Shown piece after piece: positions 8,731-18,166 of a stretch of 64,000 bases of DNA. Each line of letters begins with the position of its first letter. Position 1 is the first letter of the stretch. This stretch comes from Halalkalicoccus paucihalophilus (lineage in GTDB: Archaea > Halobacteriota > Halobacteria > Halobacteriales > Halalkalicoccaceae), in assembly GCF_001593955.1 (NCBI RefSeq), contig NZ_LTAZ01000011.1, forward strand, positions 31,514-95,513. The letters are read 5' to 3'. A program made the position numbers and the translations under genes. Under the pieces are notes generated by a model. That model was not told where the DNA came from and did no database searches. It was given only the letters and a program-made list of their open reading frames with translations.

Positions 8731-9226
8731 AATGTCCCTATTTCAGCCTGTTGTCCCCCCGCCCTTGCATTCGTCCTCTCCTTCGCTTGTACTGCTGGCT
8801 GTACTAAACGGTCGATGAGCGGTGGGTCTACCGCCTCGCACCGCATCGCATGCCGGATGCGAGGTGGGAGCCACCCTTCTCCTCGCTACTTTCGACGAAA
8901 GCGATTCACTGAGAGATCGCTTCCTGATCCGCTTGCCAGCAGTAACTACCGCCATCCCGCGTCGGTACCTCTGCCATCGTCACGCGTGTGTTCTCTACGG
9001 AGACTCTCCACTGAGGAAGCGGTCTGCGATAGTGAGCGTGGCGTTGACAGTCGCTTGGTATTCGCGAATCTATCACTGATGACCTTGCCGATTTCTTTGA
9101 GCAAAAAAGGCTAATACTATGAAAAAGGCGACAATATACAACATATCCATTATTATCGTCAAACAGTTACATTACGCGTCGGATAATCGGGACACGCTCT
9201 TCAGGGGGGAGGGACACTCCTCTAGT
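8731..9226. other. Intergenic region, no supported gene
   Basis: Several frames are open here on both strands but none shows a domain, and they overlap each other in the pattern of non-coding GC-rich DNA. A short inverted repeat is seen around 8845-8865 (CGCATCGCATGCCGGATGCG). The segment 9119-9226 is in frame with the AI-2E gene but is AT-rich and lacks family features, so I treat it as upstream sequence. Confidence 0.5.
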
Positions 9227-10264
9227 ATGGCTAGGCCGACCCACGAACTCACCGAGCAGTCTGCACTCGGGGTTATCGCCATCGCAAGCGGTATCCTCGC
9301 GGTGCTGCTCATGTTACCGTACCTCCAGTATATTCTCCTCGCCGTCGTGCTCGCCTACGCGCTCATGCCACTCCATAATGGGTTGAAGCGCATCGTCGGC
9401 CCGACTGCATCGGCACTATCGCTCATCATCGCATCGTTTCTTACGATCATCATTCCAGTACTCTACATCGTCGTCATTGCGGCTCAACAGGCGTCGGGAC
9501 TTACAGAAACCCTTCTGGAAGAAGGGCTGAGTGTCACGGCGATTCAGCAACGACTGGATAGCAGTGGCTATTCGATCGACTCGAATGACGTCCGTGAGGC
9601 CTACGAGGCAAATCAGGACCCGATCAATCGTGGACTGGACGGGATGCTCGGTGGAACACTCGAAATCATCGGCGGTATTCCCTCGATCGCGATCAGTCTC
9701 ACCGTGACGATGTTCGTCGTCTTCGGGTTGCTTCGCGATGGCGATCGATTGGTCGCGTGGTTCCAGACGATCGTTCCGATCAGCGACGAGGTGAAAACCG
9801 AGTTGTTCAGCAGGCTTGATCGCCTGATGTGGGCATCGGTTATTGGAAACGTTATCGTCTCGGCCATACAAGCACTATTACTCGGAATCGGGTTTTGGGT
9901 ACTGGAGGTACCGGGCGTCATCTTTCTTACAGTCGTAACGTTCCTGCTCGCATTACTCCCCCTCATCGGCGTGTTCGGGACCTGGATCCCGATTTCGATT
10001 TATCTACTCATCGTTGGCCGGCCGGTGGCAGCCCTGCTCATGATCGGGTACGGAATGCTGGTGAGTCTATCGGATACCTATATCCGGCCCGCAGTTATCG
10101 GCAAGAGCGGGGAGCTCAGTTCAGCAGTGATCGTCGTCGGTATCTTTGGCGGTATTGCAGTCCTCGGTCCTATCGGGCTGTTTGTTGGACCCGTCATCCT
10201 CGGGACCGCGAAAATCTCGTTCGACCTTTTCGCTCGCGAGTGGTACAAATCAAAGTCAGCGTAA
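9227..10264 (+). CDS. AI-2E family transporter
   Basis: This is a polytopic membrane protein of 345 residues from the ATG at 9227 (MARPTHELTEQSALGV). The longer frame from 9119 adds 36 residues without hydrophobic or family features. It has about eight membrane segments, including ILAVLLMLPYLQYILLAVVL near the start and LLPLIGVFGTWIPISIYLLI and AVLGPIGLFVGPVILG near the end. The last is the conserved glycine/proline end of the AI-2E/PerM family. Members export small molecules, or ions in some cases; in archaea the substrate is unknown. A paralogue lies at 30348-31496 on the other strand. Confidence 0.88.
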   Translation: MARPTHELTEQSALGVIAIASGILAVLLMLPYLQYILLAVVLAYALMPLHNGLKRIVGPTASALSLIIASFLTIIIPVLYIVVIAAQQASGLTETLLEEGLSVTAIQQRLDSSGYSIDSNDVREAYEANQDPINRGLDGMLGGTLEIIGGIPSIAISLTVTMFVVFGLLRDGDRLVAWFQTIVPISDEVKTELFSRLDRLMWASVIGNVIVSAIQALLLGIGFWVLEVPGVIFLTVVTFLLALLPLIGVFGTWIPISIYLLIVGRPVAALLMIGYGMLVSLSDTYIRPAVIGKSGELSSAVIVVGIFGGIAVLGPIGLFVGPVILGTAKISFDLFAREWYKSKSA

Positions 10265-10595
10265 TCATACCGGTCTCGATGGTTTCGGAGAGCGGATAAT
10301 GATCAGTCAGGTAATCGAATATAGAATACCGTACTCACTCCAGTAGCATACGTCGACGATTTCGAGTGCGGCGGGACTCGGTACGATGAGCAGCCCGGTT
10401 CGCGCGCCCGAAGACCGTCTCGTTGGCCACCGTCCGTCGTCACTATACTCGAACCACAGCGGTGGACGCGTCACGGTCGACCCCGTGGATGGAGACACCG
10501 CATCCCGTCACAGACCTCGTTTCCTGCGTTGTTCTCCCGTCTCTTCTGTCGGGATGCCACCAATCCTTATACGACGACCGACCGCACCGTATATC

Positions 10596-11540
10596 ATGGG
10601 AACGTTTGACGAGGTGACGATCATCGGTGCGGGTGCCATGGGACACGGCTTCGCCGTGCAGTTTGTTCGGTCCGGGATCGACGTCACCGTCGTCGATCAC
10701 CGAGACGTGAACCTCGACCGGGCTCGTGAACAGATCCGGAACGCCGCCCAGTTTCTCGTAGAACGGGAACTTGCAGATCCCGCCCTCGAGGCCGACGTCG
10801 CGACCGTCGACTACACGCTCGATCGCGAGGAAGCCGTTGCGGGGTCCGACCTCGTGCTCGAGACGGTCGCGGAGGATCTCGGCGTGAAGCAGGAACTGTT
10901 CGCCGAGCTCGCAACGGAGGCCAACGAGGACGCGATCCTCGCTTCCAACACCTCCGGGCTGCCAATAACGGACATCGCTGCCGAGGCATCCGAAGTGGCC
11001 GACCGTATCATCGGCTGTCACTGGTGGTATCCACCATATCTGTTACGTCCGGTCGAGGTCATACCCGGGAAACGGACGAGCGACCGGACCGTCGATCGCA
11101 TCCGGAGCTTTCTGCAGCAGGTCGATCGCGATCCGGTTCTGGTGAAGCGCGACGTCCCCGGGTTCGTCTGGAACCGGGTTCAGCACGCCGTGGTTCGGGA
11201 GTGTCTCCACATCGTTGAGGAAGGGATAGCCTCCCGTGAGGACGTCAACCGGGCGATCCGTGACGGGTACGCCACGCGGACGGCCGCCATTGGTCCGTTG
11301 GAGACGGTGGATATCGCCGGACTCGAGTTGTTTCGAACGAGCGCCGCGGACATCTATCCGGATCTGTGCGACCGCGAGACACCCAATCCATCGTACGAGC
11401 ACCGTCTCGCCGAAGGAAAGACGGGCATCGAGGCCGGGGCCGGCTTCTTCGAGTACGACCGCGATCCCGACGAGATTACGGCCCACCGGGATGAGCGCGT
11501 GTCCGCTATTCGACGCGCACTACGGGAACGTGACGACTGA
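10596..11540 (+). CDS. 3-hydroxyacyl-CoA dehydrogenase family protein
   Basis: This is a 314-residue NAD-dependent dehydrogenase, started at the ATG at 10596. The ORF upstream to 10386 is arginine-rich and featureless. The Rossmann motif IIGAGAMGHG lies near residues 9-18. NTSGLP and GCHWWYPPYLLRPVEVI follow, the region holding the catalytic histidine of 3HCDH enzymes. The usual HFFNP or HPFNPP segment is altered to HWWYPPYL, so the natural substrate may differ from fatty acyl-CoA (carnitine or hydroxy-acid dehydrogenases are alternatives). The C-terminal 3HCDH domain (VKRDVPGFVWNRVQHA) is present. It stands alone between a transporter gene and a UspA gene. Confidence 0.85.
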   Translation: MGTFDEVTIIGAGAMGHGFAVQFVRSGIDVTVVDHRDVNLDRAREQIRNAAQFLVERELADPALEADVATVDYTLDREEAVAGSDLVLETVAEDLGVKQELFAELATEANEDAILASNTSGLPITDIAAEASEVADRIIGCHWWYPPYLLRPVEVIPGKRTSDRTVDRIRSFLQQVDRDPVLVKRDVPGFVWNRVQHAVVRECLHIVEEGIASREDVNRAIRDGYATRTAAIGPLETVDIAGLELFRTSAADIYPDLCDRETPNPSYEHRLAEGKTGIEAGAGFFEYDRDPDEITAHRDERVSAIRRALRERDD

Positions 11541-11665
11541 GACGGAGTCTTCACCGTACCAGCTCTTCGATGCGGCGGATGGAACGGCCCTCATCGTCGA
11601 GCCGGTATCGACCGTCATCAACTGAGCCGGGAAGAAACTAATATGATGGGATGCTAACTAGTGGC

Positions 11666-12229
11666 ATGGGATTGAACACGCTTTTGGTGGCCCTCGGTGA
11701 GCGAGATGAATCGCACATCGACGCGTTCGCCAAGGCGGTGATCGACGTCGCTGGGCCAGCGGAAGCGACGGTCGTGATCGCGCACGTCCTCAGGGAGGAG
11801 ACGTACCAGGCCGCCCTTGAGGAAGCGGGCGAGGAGACGCGGTCGCTTCTCGAAACCCGGTTCAAGCAGGGTGTGCCTGCCCACCCGGGATTCGAGGGTG
11901 ACGTGCCCGACTGGGTCCAGCGTCGCCTCCGAACGACGGCGGCCGACCGGCCCGATGTAATCGAAGGGTTCCTCGACAGGACGGACCTTATCCAAGACTT
12001 GGCGACGGCCCTCGGGGAGGCCGACATCGCCTACGAGATCCGGGGCGCGGTCGGCGATCCGGCCGAGCGTGTCGTCGCCATGGCTGTGGACTGCAACGCC
12101 GATTTCGTCGTGGTGGGTGGCCGGAAACAGTCCTCGGCTCGGCGGGCGCTGTTCGGCAGCGTCTCACAGGAGATCATCGAATCGGTGCAGTGTCCCGTGA
12201 TATCGGTCCGTGAAGGCGTCTACGAGTAG
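11666..12229 (+). CDS. Universal stress protein, UspA family
   Basis: This is a 187-residue protein started at the ATG at 11666 (MGLNTLLVALGERDE). It has the UspA fold ends: a first strand LLVALG and the C-terminal nucleotide-binding region VVGGRKQSSARRALFGSV followed by CPVISVREG. The middle is longer than in minimal UspA, as in many haloarchaeal members. A related copy, broken in two, lies at 22622-22711 and 23550-23735. Binding of ATP or AMP is expected from the G-x2-G-x9-G-type loop. Confidence 0.88.
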   Translation: MGLNTLLVALGERDESHIDAFAKAVIDVAGPAEATVVIAHVLREETYQAALEEAGEETRSLLETRFKQGVPAHPGFEGDVPDWVQRRLRTTAADRPDVIEGFLDRTDLIQDLATALGEADIAYEIRGAVGDPAERVVAMAVDCNADFVVVGGRKQSSARRALFGSVSQEIIESVQCPVISVREGVYE

Positions 12230-12826
12230 ATCGGCGTCCCCACTCTTAGGTCGCGTTCCGATTCGACGGCTCCGCCCACTCCCGATGCTTCTCGAGCAGA
12301 ACTCTCGACACGTCGACGAGAGGTCGTTCCTCGATATTGGAACGTAAAGAAAGCGACCGGAGTCTCGTTGAGGCCCGTATTCGTTTCCTCGATTCGTTCT
12401 GGCGGGTGACGAGATAGGGGGTCTCCCAGAGATAGAAAATACAGAATCAATTCTCTCTCGGATCCGTGATCAACTCGACCTCGTAGGCATCTGGATGAAC
12501 ATTCGACGAAAGCGAATCGGAATCGGGTGGCTCCAAGGGACGGCCGAGAAGAGAACGACTCGTGTACGTTTCTCCGATCGACCTACCATTGACCGAAGGT
12601 ACGCAGCTATTTCCAGCCGATGCCCTCATCGCTATCAATACCTAGATCGGACCCCTCGCAGGCGGCGGTCGCACGCACTCGAATGAGCGGTTAACTGTTG
12701 TTTATCGATTCTGATCTCACCTAAATACAGATCGAATTCCTTACAACTATCTAGAAAGAATAGATATATATTATATTTTTAAAACATGAGCTAAGTTTTA
12801 ACATATGGTGATTAGATAAATCATCC
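12230..12826. other. Intergenic region with a possible VOC-domain relic
   Basis: No complete gene is supported. On the minus strand at about 12447-12560 the frame reads HPDAYEVELITDPREN before its stop. This resembles the end of glyoxalase/VOC-family proteins (DPDGYEIELV-type). The upstream half of such a protein is not found, so this would be a decayed fragment (weak). The last 100 bp before the GH3 gene are AT-rich with TATA-like stretches near 12764-12780. Confidence 0.3.
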
Positions 12827-15121
12827 ATGAACAATAAGACAGATACAGAAGAGGATGTGGATCCGACACGGCGTCGGGTTCTGGCAGCGACAGGAGGAAT
12901 GGGCCTGACGACTGCGCTGAGTGGTTATCTCTCGCTGGAATCGATGCGGGAAAAGGAAACCAGCGAGCAGGTAGAGAAACTGGTTGAAGACATGAGTCTG
13001 GCGGAGAAGATCGGTCAGATGACGCAGATCTCGGCCGGCGAAGTAGGTGATGACCCAACGTCGTTCCTTGAGACGTACCAGCCCGGGTCACTCATGTACG
13101 CGACTACCGACGACCCGAGCCAGCTCGCCGAAGACGTCAACGAACTACTCGATACCGCGATTGCGACCCAGGCCCACGATATCCCTCCTGTGTTCGGCAT
13201 TGACGCTGTTCACGGTAACAACAACCTCGATGGCGCCACGATCTTCCCGCACAACAACGGCTTAGGCGCGACGTGGAGCGAAGAGTACGCCCGTCGGACG
13301 GCCGAGCATACTGCGTCAACGCTCAGGGCAACAGGATACCCGTGGACGTTCTCACCGGTTGCCGACATCCAACGGGATCCGCGCTGGGGCCGGTTCTGGG
13401 AGGGCTTCAGCGAGGACCCATACCTCTGCGCTCAGATGGTTGCGGAGAAAGTCCGCGGGTACGAAACTTCGGACAGTGGGCACAAGTGTGCTGGTGCGAC
13501 GCTCAAACACTTCGCCGGATATTCTGAACCCCGGAACGGAAACGACAGGACACCAGCCCTGATCCCGTACCGAACGTTCCGGAACATACATCTGCCACCG
13601 TTTCATGCGGGCATTTCGGCCGGTGCCGAGACAGTGATGGTCAACAGTGGATCGGTCAATGGCGTCCCTGCCCATGCTTCGGAGGAACTGCTTGAAGACG
13701 TCCTCCGTGACAGGCTTGGCTTCGAAGGGATGGTCGTCAGTGACTGGCACGACTTTTACCGTATGGTCGAAGTTCATGAGTTCGTCACGGACGTGAAAGA
13801 TGCCGTTCGACTCGGGATCAACGCAGGCATCGATATGTACATGGTACCCGCCGCAGGACTGGAGACGGATTCTGTCACGACGTTCCAGCAGCACCTTCGG
13901 GAGCTGGTTGAGGCCGGTGCGGTTCCAACCGAACGCATCGACGACGCTGTTAGTAACATATTGGCGTTCAAGGAGACGCTCGGGTTGTTCGACGATCCCT
14001 ACGCTGACCCTGAGACGGCCGCAGAGGTCGTCGGCGGGGCTCGTGACCTCGCCTATGATAGCGCAGCGGATTCGATGACTCTGTTGCAGAACGACGGTAC
14101 GCTCCCATTCGATCCCGATGTCGACACAGTGCTGGTCACGGGACCGAGCGGCGACTCCGTCGCGAACATGATGGGCGGATGGACGCTCGGTTGGCAGGGT
14201 GTTGGAGAGACGCTTCCACCTGCTATCACGCCCCTTGAGGGTATTCGTGAAGCAGTCTCCGATTCAACGACCGTTGTCCATGAGCCAACAGGCATCGATG
14301 AGTTCGAAAACGAGGACGCAGTGCACGAGGCCGCGTCCGACGCCGATGCCGTTGTAGCCGTGCTTGGGGAGGGACCGTATGCCGAGGAGCACGGTGACAC
14401 TGATACGCTCGCGCTACCCGCTGCTCAGCAGCGCCTTGTCAGAACGCTTGCGGATGCAGGAACGCCGTATGCTGGTGTCTTCTTTGCCGGTCGACCGCGG
14501 GGGAACGACGTATTCGATCGTCTACCGGCCGCGGTTATGGGCTATCTGCCGGGCACTGAAGGAGGTAGTGCTGTTGCAGACGTGGTGTTTGGCGAGCTGA
14601 ACCCTGGCGGCCGACTCCCGTTTACGTGGCCAACAGGGACGGGACAGCTCCTCAATGTCCATAATGCCTACCCCACCCCAATCTTTGGATCTGGTGAGGA
14701 GCCCCCGAGTTCATCTCAAGAACCGCTCTTCCCATTCGGACACGGCCTCTCGTACACCGAGTTCGAGTACGATGACGTTTCGATTGCGCCCGCAACCGTC
14801 CCACAGAACGCAGCGAGCGACCAATTCACCGTCTCAGTGAAGGTAAGGAACACGGGCGATCGTCCCGGTGACCATGTCGTGCCAGTATTCGCCGAACGAC
14901 GCCACGGCGCAATCCCGTCACCGATGAGGGAGGTGATCGGCTATGACCGAGTGTCGCTTGATTCCGGCGAATCTACGCGCGTGAGGATCAAGGCTTCTAT
15001 TGCTCCATTAGCCACCGTCCCGGGTGATATGTTCTCGCAGGAGGAACTGCAAGTGCTCCCAGGCGAGTATCGGATTACGATGGGCGATGCCGAATCAGAT
15101 CAGATACTGACTATTAAATGA
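12827..15121 (+). CDS. Glycoside hydrolase family 3, Tat-exported
   Basis: This is a 764-residue beta-glucosidase/xylosidase-type enzyme. The N-terminus has a twin-arginine signal (PTRRRVLAATGGMGLTTAL) for export folded across the membrane. The GH3 N-terminal barrel contains GIDAVHG, KHFAGY and the nucleophile motif GMVVSDWHDF with Asp306. The second domain carries the expected acid/base region (GEGPYAEEHGDT), and a fibronectin III-like domain with GDRPGDHVVPVF closes the protein. It would release terminal beta-linked sugars outside the cell. No sugar transporter is adjacent, so its substrate is unclear. The start is followed directly by charged residues typical of Tat signals. Confidence 0.92.
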   Translation: MNNKTDTEEDVDPTRRRVLAATGGMGLTTALSGYLSLESMREKETSEQVEKLVEDMSLAEKIGQMTQISAGEVGDDPTSFLETYQPGSLMYATTDDPSQLAEDVNELLDTAIATQAHDIPPVFGIDAVHGNNNLDGATIFPHNNGLGATWSEEYARRTAEHTASTLRATGYPWTFSPVADIQRDPRWGRFWEGFSEDPYLCAQMVAEKVRGYETSDSGHKCAGATLKHFAGYSEPRNGNDRTPALIPYRTFRNIHLPPFHAGISAGAETVMVNSGSVNGVPAHASEELLEDVLRDRLGFEGMVVSDWHDFYRMVEVHEFVTDVKDAVRLGINAGIDMYMVPAAGLETDSVTTFQQHLRELVEAGAVPTERIDDAVSNILAFKETLGLFDDPYADPETAAEVVGGARDLAYDSAADSMTLLQNDGTLPFDPDVDTVLVTGPSGDSVANMMGGWTLGWQGVGETLPPAITPLEGIREAVSDSTTVVHEPTGIDEFENEDAVHEAASDADAVVAVLGEGPYAEEHGDTDTLALPAAQQRLVRTLADAGTPYAGVFFAGRPRGNDVFDRLPAAVMGYLPGTEGGSAVADVVFGELNPGGRLPFTWPTGTGQLLNVHNAYPTPIFGSGEEPPSSSQEPLFPFGHGLSYTEFEYDDVSIAPATVPQNAASDQFTVSVKVRNTGDRPGDHVVPVFAERRHGAIPSPMREVIGYDRVSLDSGESTRVRIKASIAPLATVPGDMFSQEELQVLPGEYRITMGDAESDQILTIK

Positions 15122-15593
15122 GGAACGATAATCGACCCTGAAACCACTTCGTGAGGCCGACGCGAACTTGATGCACGTCGAGAGCGGGAACAACAGTATC
15201 TACGTGATCCTAGTACGAGTGGAATCACGCTGCTTTGATCGCTGAGAAAGCCGAAATATCCCGATGCGGATCGGCTTTCACTGAGCCGTCACCAGAGAAC
15301 TGATCAAATTGCTACCACTCTCGGTCTACAGCTACGGCTAGGCTGGTCAGTGCGTATGAATACGGAACCGCTCGCGACTGGAGGGTATAGCAGCCGAGAG
15401 TGTCCATTGAAAGCGGCCTAATCTCCTGAGTATTCCATGGCGCGCTCGTTGACGCACCCTGGTGGCTCTACACGACTCACGAATCACGGTTCGCAATCCC
15501 ATATAGTGGGACGACTCCGAGAAGTAACAGGTGAGCGTACTCAACTCCTGTTGAGCACGTCGAGATACTGATCGCCACTATCACCCACTATCG
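15122..15593. other. Intergenic region, no supported gene
   Basis: Short overlapping frames exist on both strands, but none has a recognisable domain or a convincing start. The stretch lies between the GH3 gene and the toxin-antitoxin island and may hold decayed mobile-element DNA. Confidence 0.4.
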
Positions 15594-15740
15594 TTAACAC
15601 GACAACCGGAGTGTGTCTCCGTCATCGATATCGAGTGCCCGTCGGATACGGACGGGAATGGTCGCCTGATTCCCCGACACTTTGCTCTCGGAGTCAACTC
15701 CCTCACTACGCATACAGGAGAGACGGAGTGCACCTCTCAT
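15594..15740 (-). pseudogene. AbrB/SpoVT-type antitoxin, truncated or frameshifted
   Basis: This 48-residue frame is below usual length cut-offs. It contains ESKVSGNQATIPVRIRRALD and then DIDDGDTLRL, the swapped-hairpin DNA-binding motif of haloarchaeal AbrB-like antitoxins. It stops right after DGDTLRLSC. In another frame the sequence continues plausibly (GDSGDQYLDVLNRS to a stop near 15540), so a frameshift probably broke it. No PIN partner is directly attached. It may still bind DNA, since the hairpin is intact. Confidence 0.6.
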
Positions 15741-15777
15741 AATTTAGTTCTATTCACATATTCAAATCAGAAAGGAG

Positions 15778-16227
15778 TCAGGGAGGATTCGAAATACTGT
15801 TGAGTCGATTTCGATCCTCGCTCTCATAAGCAACACGCCACGTCTTGTGGACCGCACGTGTGACGAGTGAGACCTCTTCAACGCGGATACAGGATGGCTC
15901 GTCGTCGACAGTTCGAGCGTCCGGTGGTGGATGGAAATGCCGGTCGGGAGAATGGGTGTTGGGATGCCGGTCGAATCGCCAGTTCACATCTGCGCTGTCG
16001 ACGTAGTGAAACGAGTAGTTATCCAGTGTACTCCACTGGATGTCGAACCGCGCCGAGTCGGCATCGCCGAGTCCGTCAGCGAGTTCGATTCTGAGTTCTG
16101 TGGGGGTAACTGGGTCGTCGTAGCCTGTTTCTGCGACCACTGGTTCGAGATTCAGCCAGAGCGTCCGAATGCGCTGAAGTGCCGGGAGGTAGATCGTTCC
16201 GAACTCACCGGAGCGATCATTGGTCAT
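15778..16227 (-). CDS. Hypothetical protein, TumE-like toxin candidate
   Basis: This is a 149-residue protein overlapping the stop of the upstream HTH gene by 4 bp (ATGA), so the two are translationally coupled. It opens FGTIYLPALQRIRTLWLNLEP and ends with VTRAVHKTWRVAYE. The middle is beta-rich with many His and Asp residues (FHYVDSADVNWRFDRHP). Size, HTH partner and gene overlap resemble TumE/DUF6516-type toxin modules, but the family assignment is from memory and uncertain. It could also be a small effector tied to the regulator. Confidence 0.5.
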   Translation of the reverse strand: MTNDRSGEFGTIYLPALQRIRTLWLNLEPVVAETGYDDPVTPTELRIELADGLGDADSARFDIQWSTLDNYSFHYVDSADVNWRFDRHPNTHSPDRHFHPPPDARTVDDEPSCIRVEEVSLVTRAVHKTWRVAYESEDRNRLNSISNPP

Positions 16228-16742
16228 GCGGTGAGCTGCTCACTCGCTTCGTCGTAGGCGAGGGCTGCCTGCGCGACTGCGAGGTTCTGGCGTGTCGTCT
16301 TCCACGCAGTGACGTCTTCCCACTCCTCATTCGCTTCGGTAGGCAATTGCCGTGCCAGCTCTTCGGGTGAGAGTGCATCGTATTGTGCTTCGTAGTCCCG
16401 AACCTCCGCTTTCATCCGTCTAATGCCGTCAAGAATTTCGTCTCGGGTAGCCTGCTCTCTGAGTTCGTGAATCCGCGTCATCAGCACGCGATCGTCGTCA
16501 CGTCGGTAGCGTGTGGTGCGGCCATCCTGTGCGGTGGCCGCGAATCCGGTCGTGACGAGGGCATCTAGATGCCGGCGAGCGGTTGGTTCGCTCACAAGCG
16601 CGCGCTCGGCGATCTCGGCCGCAGACTGTCCGTCATGAGTCTGTTCTAGGACTTCGTAGATGCGCTCGAATGGCGTTGTCTCTTCCTTCCACTCCTCGGT
16701 TACGCGGTCGTTGATGTCTGTCCAGCTGTTGTCGTCGGTCAT
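16224..16742 (-). CDS. ArsR-like winged-helix regulator or antitoxin
   Basis: I start this at the internal ATG at 16742 (MTDDNSWTDINDRV), giving 172 residues. The open frame begins 27 residues earlier in sequence of different character. A winged helix is clear: AAEIAERALVSEPTARRHLDALVTTG contains the helix-turn-helix, and TTRYRRDDDRVLMTRI is the wing. A helical C-terminal part with DEILDGIRRMKAEVRDYEAQY suggests dimerisation. It shares a 4-bp overlap with the following gene. Together they look like an antitoxin/toxin pair or a regulator with its effector. Confidence 0.7.
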   Translation of the reverse strand: MTDDNSWTDINDRVTEEWKEETTPFERIYEVLEQTHDGQSAAEIAERALVSEPTARRHLDALVTTGFAATAQDGRTTRYRRDDDRVLMTRIHELREQATRDEILDGIRRMKAEVRDYEAQYDALSPEELARQLPTEANEEWEDVTAWKTTRQNLAVAQAALAYDEASEQLTA

Positions 16743-16983
16743 ACGAGTCAGTACGCCGCCGAGAAATAAATAATTTCCTGAAAAAATTATTCCTTCCCAA
16801 GGAGTATCCTTCTCGAAATCCAATCCATCGGGTAGTGAGTGAACAAACCATATTCGACCGTTATCTGATGTGAGGCGCTAAGACCTCGTTCTTAACGACT
16901 GAATCCCGTATAGGGTGAGAAAGGAGGGTCGTTTACTAGTCTATAAGACGCTCTCCTACTCGACAAGCGTCCGGTGGTGATCA

Positions 16984-17726
16984 TCAGTCCTCCGTTGGGT
17001 GCGACAGAATGTCCGACGCCTCAGCGTACGGCTGCAACGCCTCGTGGACCCAGTCTGGATCGAAGGTGGTCTGAACCTGTTTCACACGGCCCTCCTCGCC
17101 CTTCGATTCGATCCACGTCTCGAGCAAGCCCATGGTTTCGAGCTCCGTGATCACGCCTCGCATCGCTCGGTCTCCAAGCCCGAGCTGGGCGAGTTCGTCG
17201 TTCTCTTGAATTTTGGCGGTGGTGACGGGTTGGATGATCTCTCCTGTACGAGGTTTCTCCCCCCCGGTGACGCCTATGAGTGCCATGAAATGTTTCGGGG
17301 GCAACGAGAGCAGCTTCTCGATGGTCACCTCCTGCTCGGTTTCCTCGAGATTTTCATCGAGACAGTCGACGGTCACCTCCTCAAACCCGCGGTCGTTTGC
17401 CATCTCGCCCGCCCGTCGGAAGAGCCGAAGCGCCCGCCGCGCGTCGCCCCAGTTGTAGGCTGCCTTTCGGACACCATGCTCGAACGTGGTGTCGGGCATA
17501 GCCCCGTCACGAAACGCGCGCTCGATACGTGGCTGCAGAATGGCCCTGAGCGTGTCGTGCCCATAGAGCGGAAAGAACAGTTCCTCGTCGCCTAAAACGC
17601 TCTCGACGCGGCTGTCGAGACGGAGATCGACCGTCACCAGCTCGTTGCTGAGCAGCCAACACGAGAGCTGGATGTCACGAGCGGTCGAACGTCTGATGAT
17701 GGCGAGGAGTAGGACATCATCCCTCG
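16984..17726 (-). pseudogene. Orc1/Cdc6 initiator, N-terminally truncated
   Basis: The frame encodes the C-terminal half of an Orc1/Cdc6 replication initiator. The sensor-1 region is present but damaged (STARDIQLSCWLLSNELV). The arginine-finger region follows (LDSRVESVLGDEELFF), then the lid (GDARRALRLFRRAGEMA) and the winged helix (TELETMGLLETWIESKG to FDPDWVHEAL). Walker A and Walker B are missing: upstream of about 17726 the DNA belongs to a PIN toxin gene on the same strand. The open frame reaches 17892, but that part is only a shadow of the toxin. A truncated initiator cannot bind ATP, so this is a relic, probably of a plasmid replicon. Confidence 0.8.
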
Positions 17727-18166
17727 CCAGTATCATCGGGAACGACGGTAAACTCGAGCATCCGAAAGTCGTCAGGATCGAATGTAAACACGTGGTCGAT
17801 ATCGTATTCTCGAGCAAGAGAACCACCAAGGTGATCAAAGAACGCGATCTCTTGGTCACTGTACTGCGCGAACTGGTCGTATGCCGCGTCAAACGTCCGT
17901 TCGGTAACGGGGAGAATATTGATTGTCTCGGACGACCGTATCTCGTCGATCGTTGAAACGGCCCGTCGGTGGCTCTTCCGGTAGAGAATCACGGCTGCGA
18001 GTTCGGCGAGGACATATTGGCTTGTAAAAATCGGCCCGTACCGTTGGCCAGCTTGAACCGTTTCGAATACAGCCGCTGCCCGGTCGTGGTTGCTGTCGTC
18101 CTCGACATAGGCCGCATAGAATCCGCCCGTATCGATGAATAACGGGACTGGCGTGTCCCGATTCAT
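17717..18166 (-). CDS. PIN-domain toxin (VapC-type)
   Basis: This 149-residue protein has the acidic PIN residues in order: Asp12 in LFIDTGGFYA, Glu near residue 54 in QYVLAELAA, and Asp near 110 in IAFFDHLGGSLAREY with the downstream FTFDPDDF. PIN proteins are Mg-dependent ribonucleases that cut RNA as toxins. The start overlaps the preceding HTH gene by 4 bp, the usual toxin-antitoxin arrangement. Its 3' end abuts and overlaps the truncated orc1/cdc6 frame, marking the junction where the module joined the broken initiator gene. Confidence 0.85.
   Translation of the reverse strand: MNRDTPVPLFIDTGGFYAAYVEDDSNHDRAAAVFETVQAGQRYGPIFTSQYVLAELAAVILYRKSHRRAVSTIDEIRSSETINILPVTERTFDAAYDQFAQYSDQEIAFFDHLGGSLAREYDIDHVFTFDPDDFRMLEFTVVPDDTGEG

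Noticed and set aside
17727..17892. Upstream extension of the Orc1/Cdc6 frame as its own N-terminus
   Set aside because: This part is antisense-free but out of frame with the PIN gene on the same strand, and its sequence (Ser/Thr/Arg-rich, then Leu-rich) lacks Walker motifs. It is a shadow of the PIN gene.
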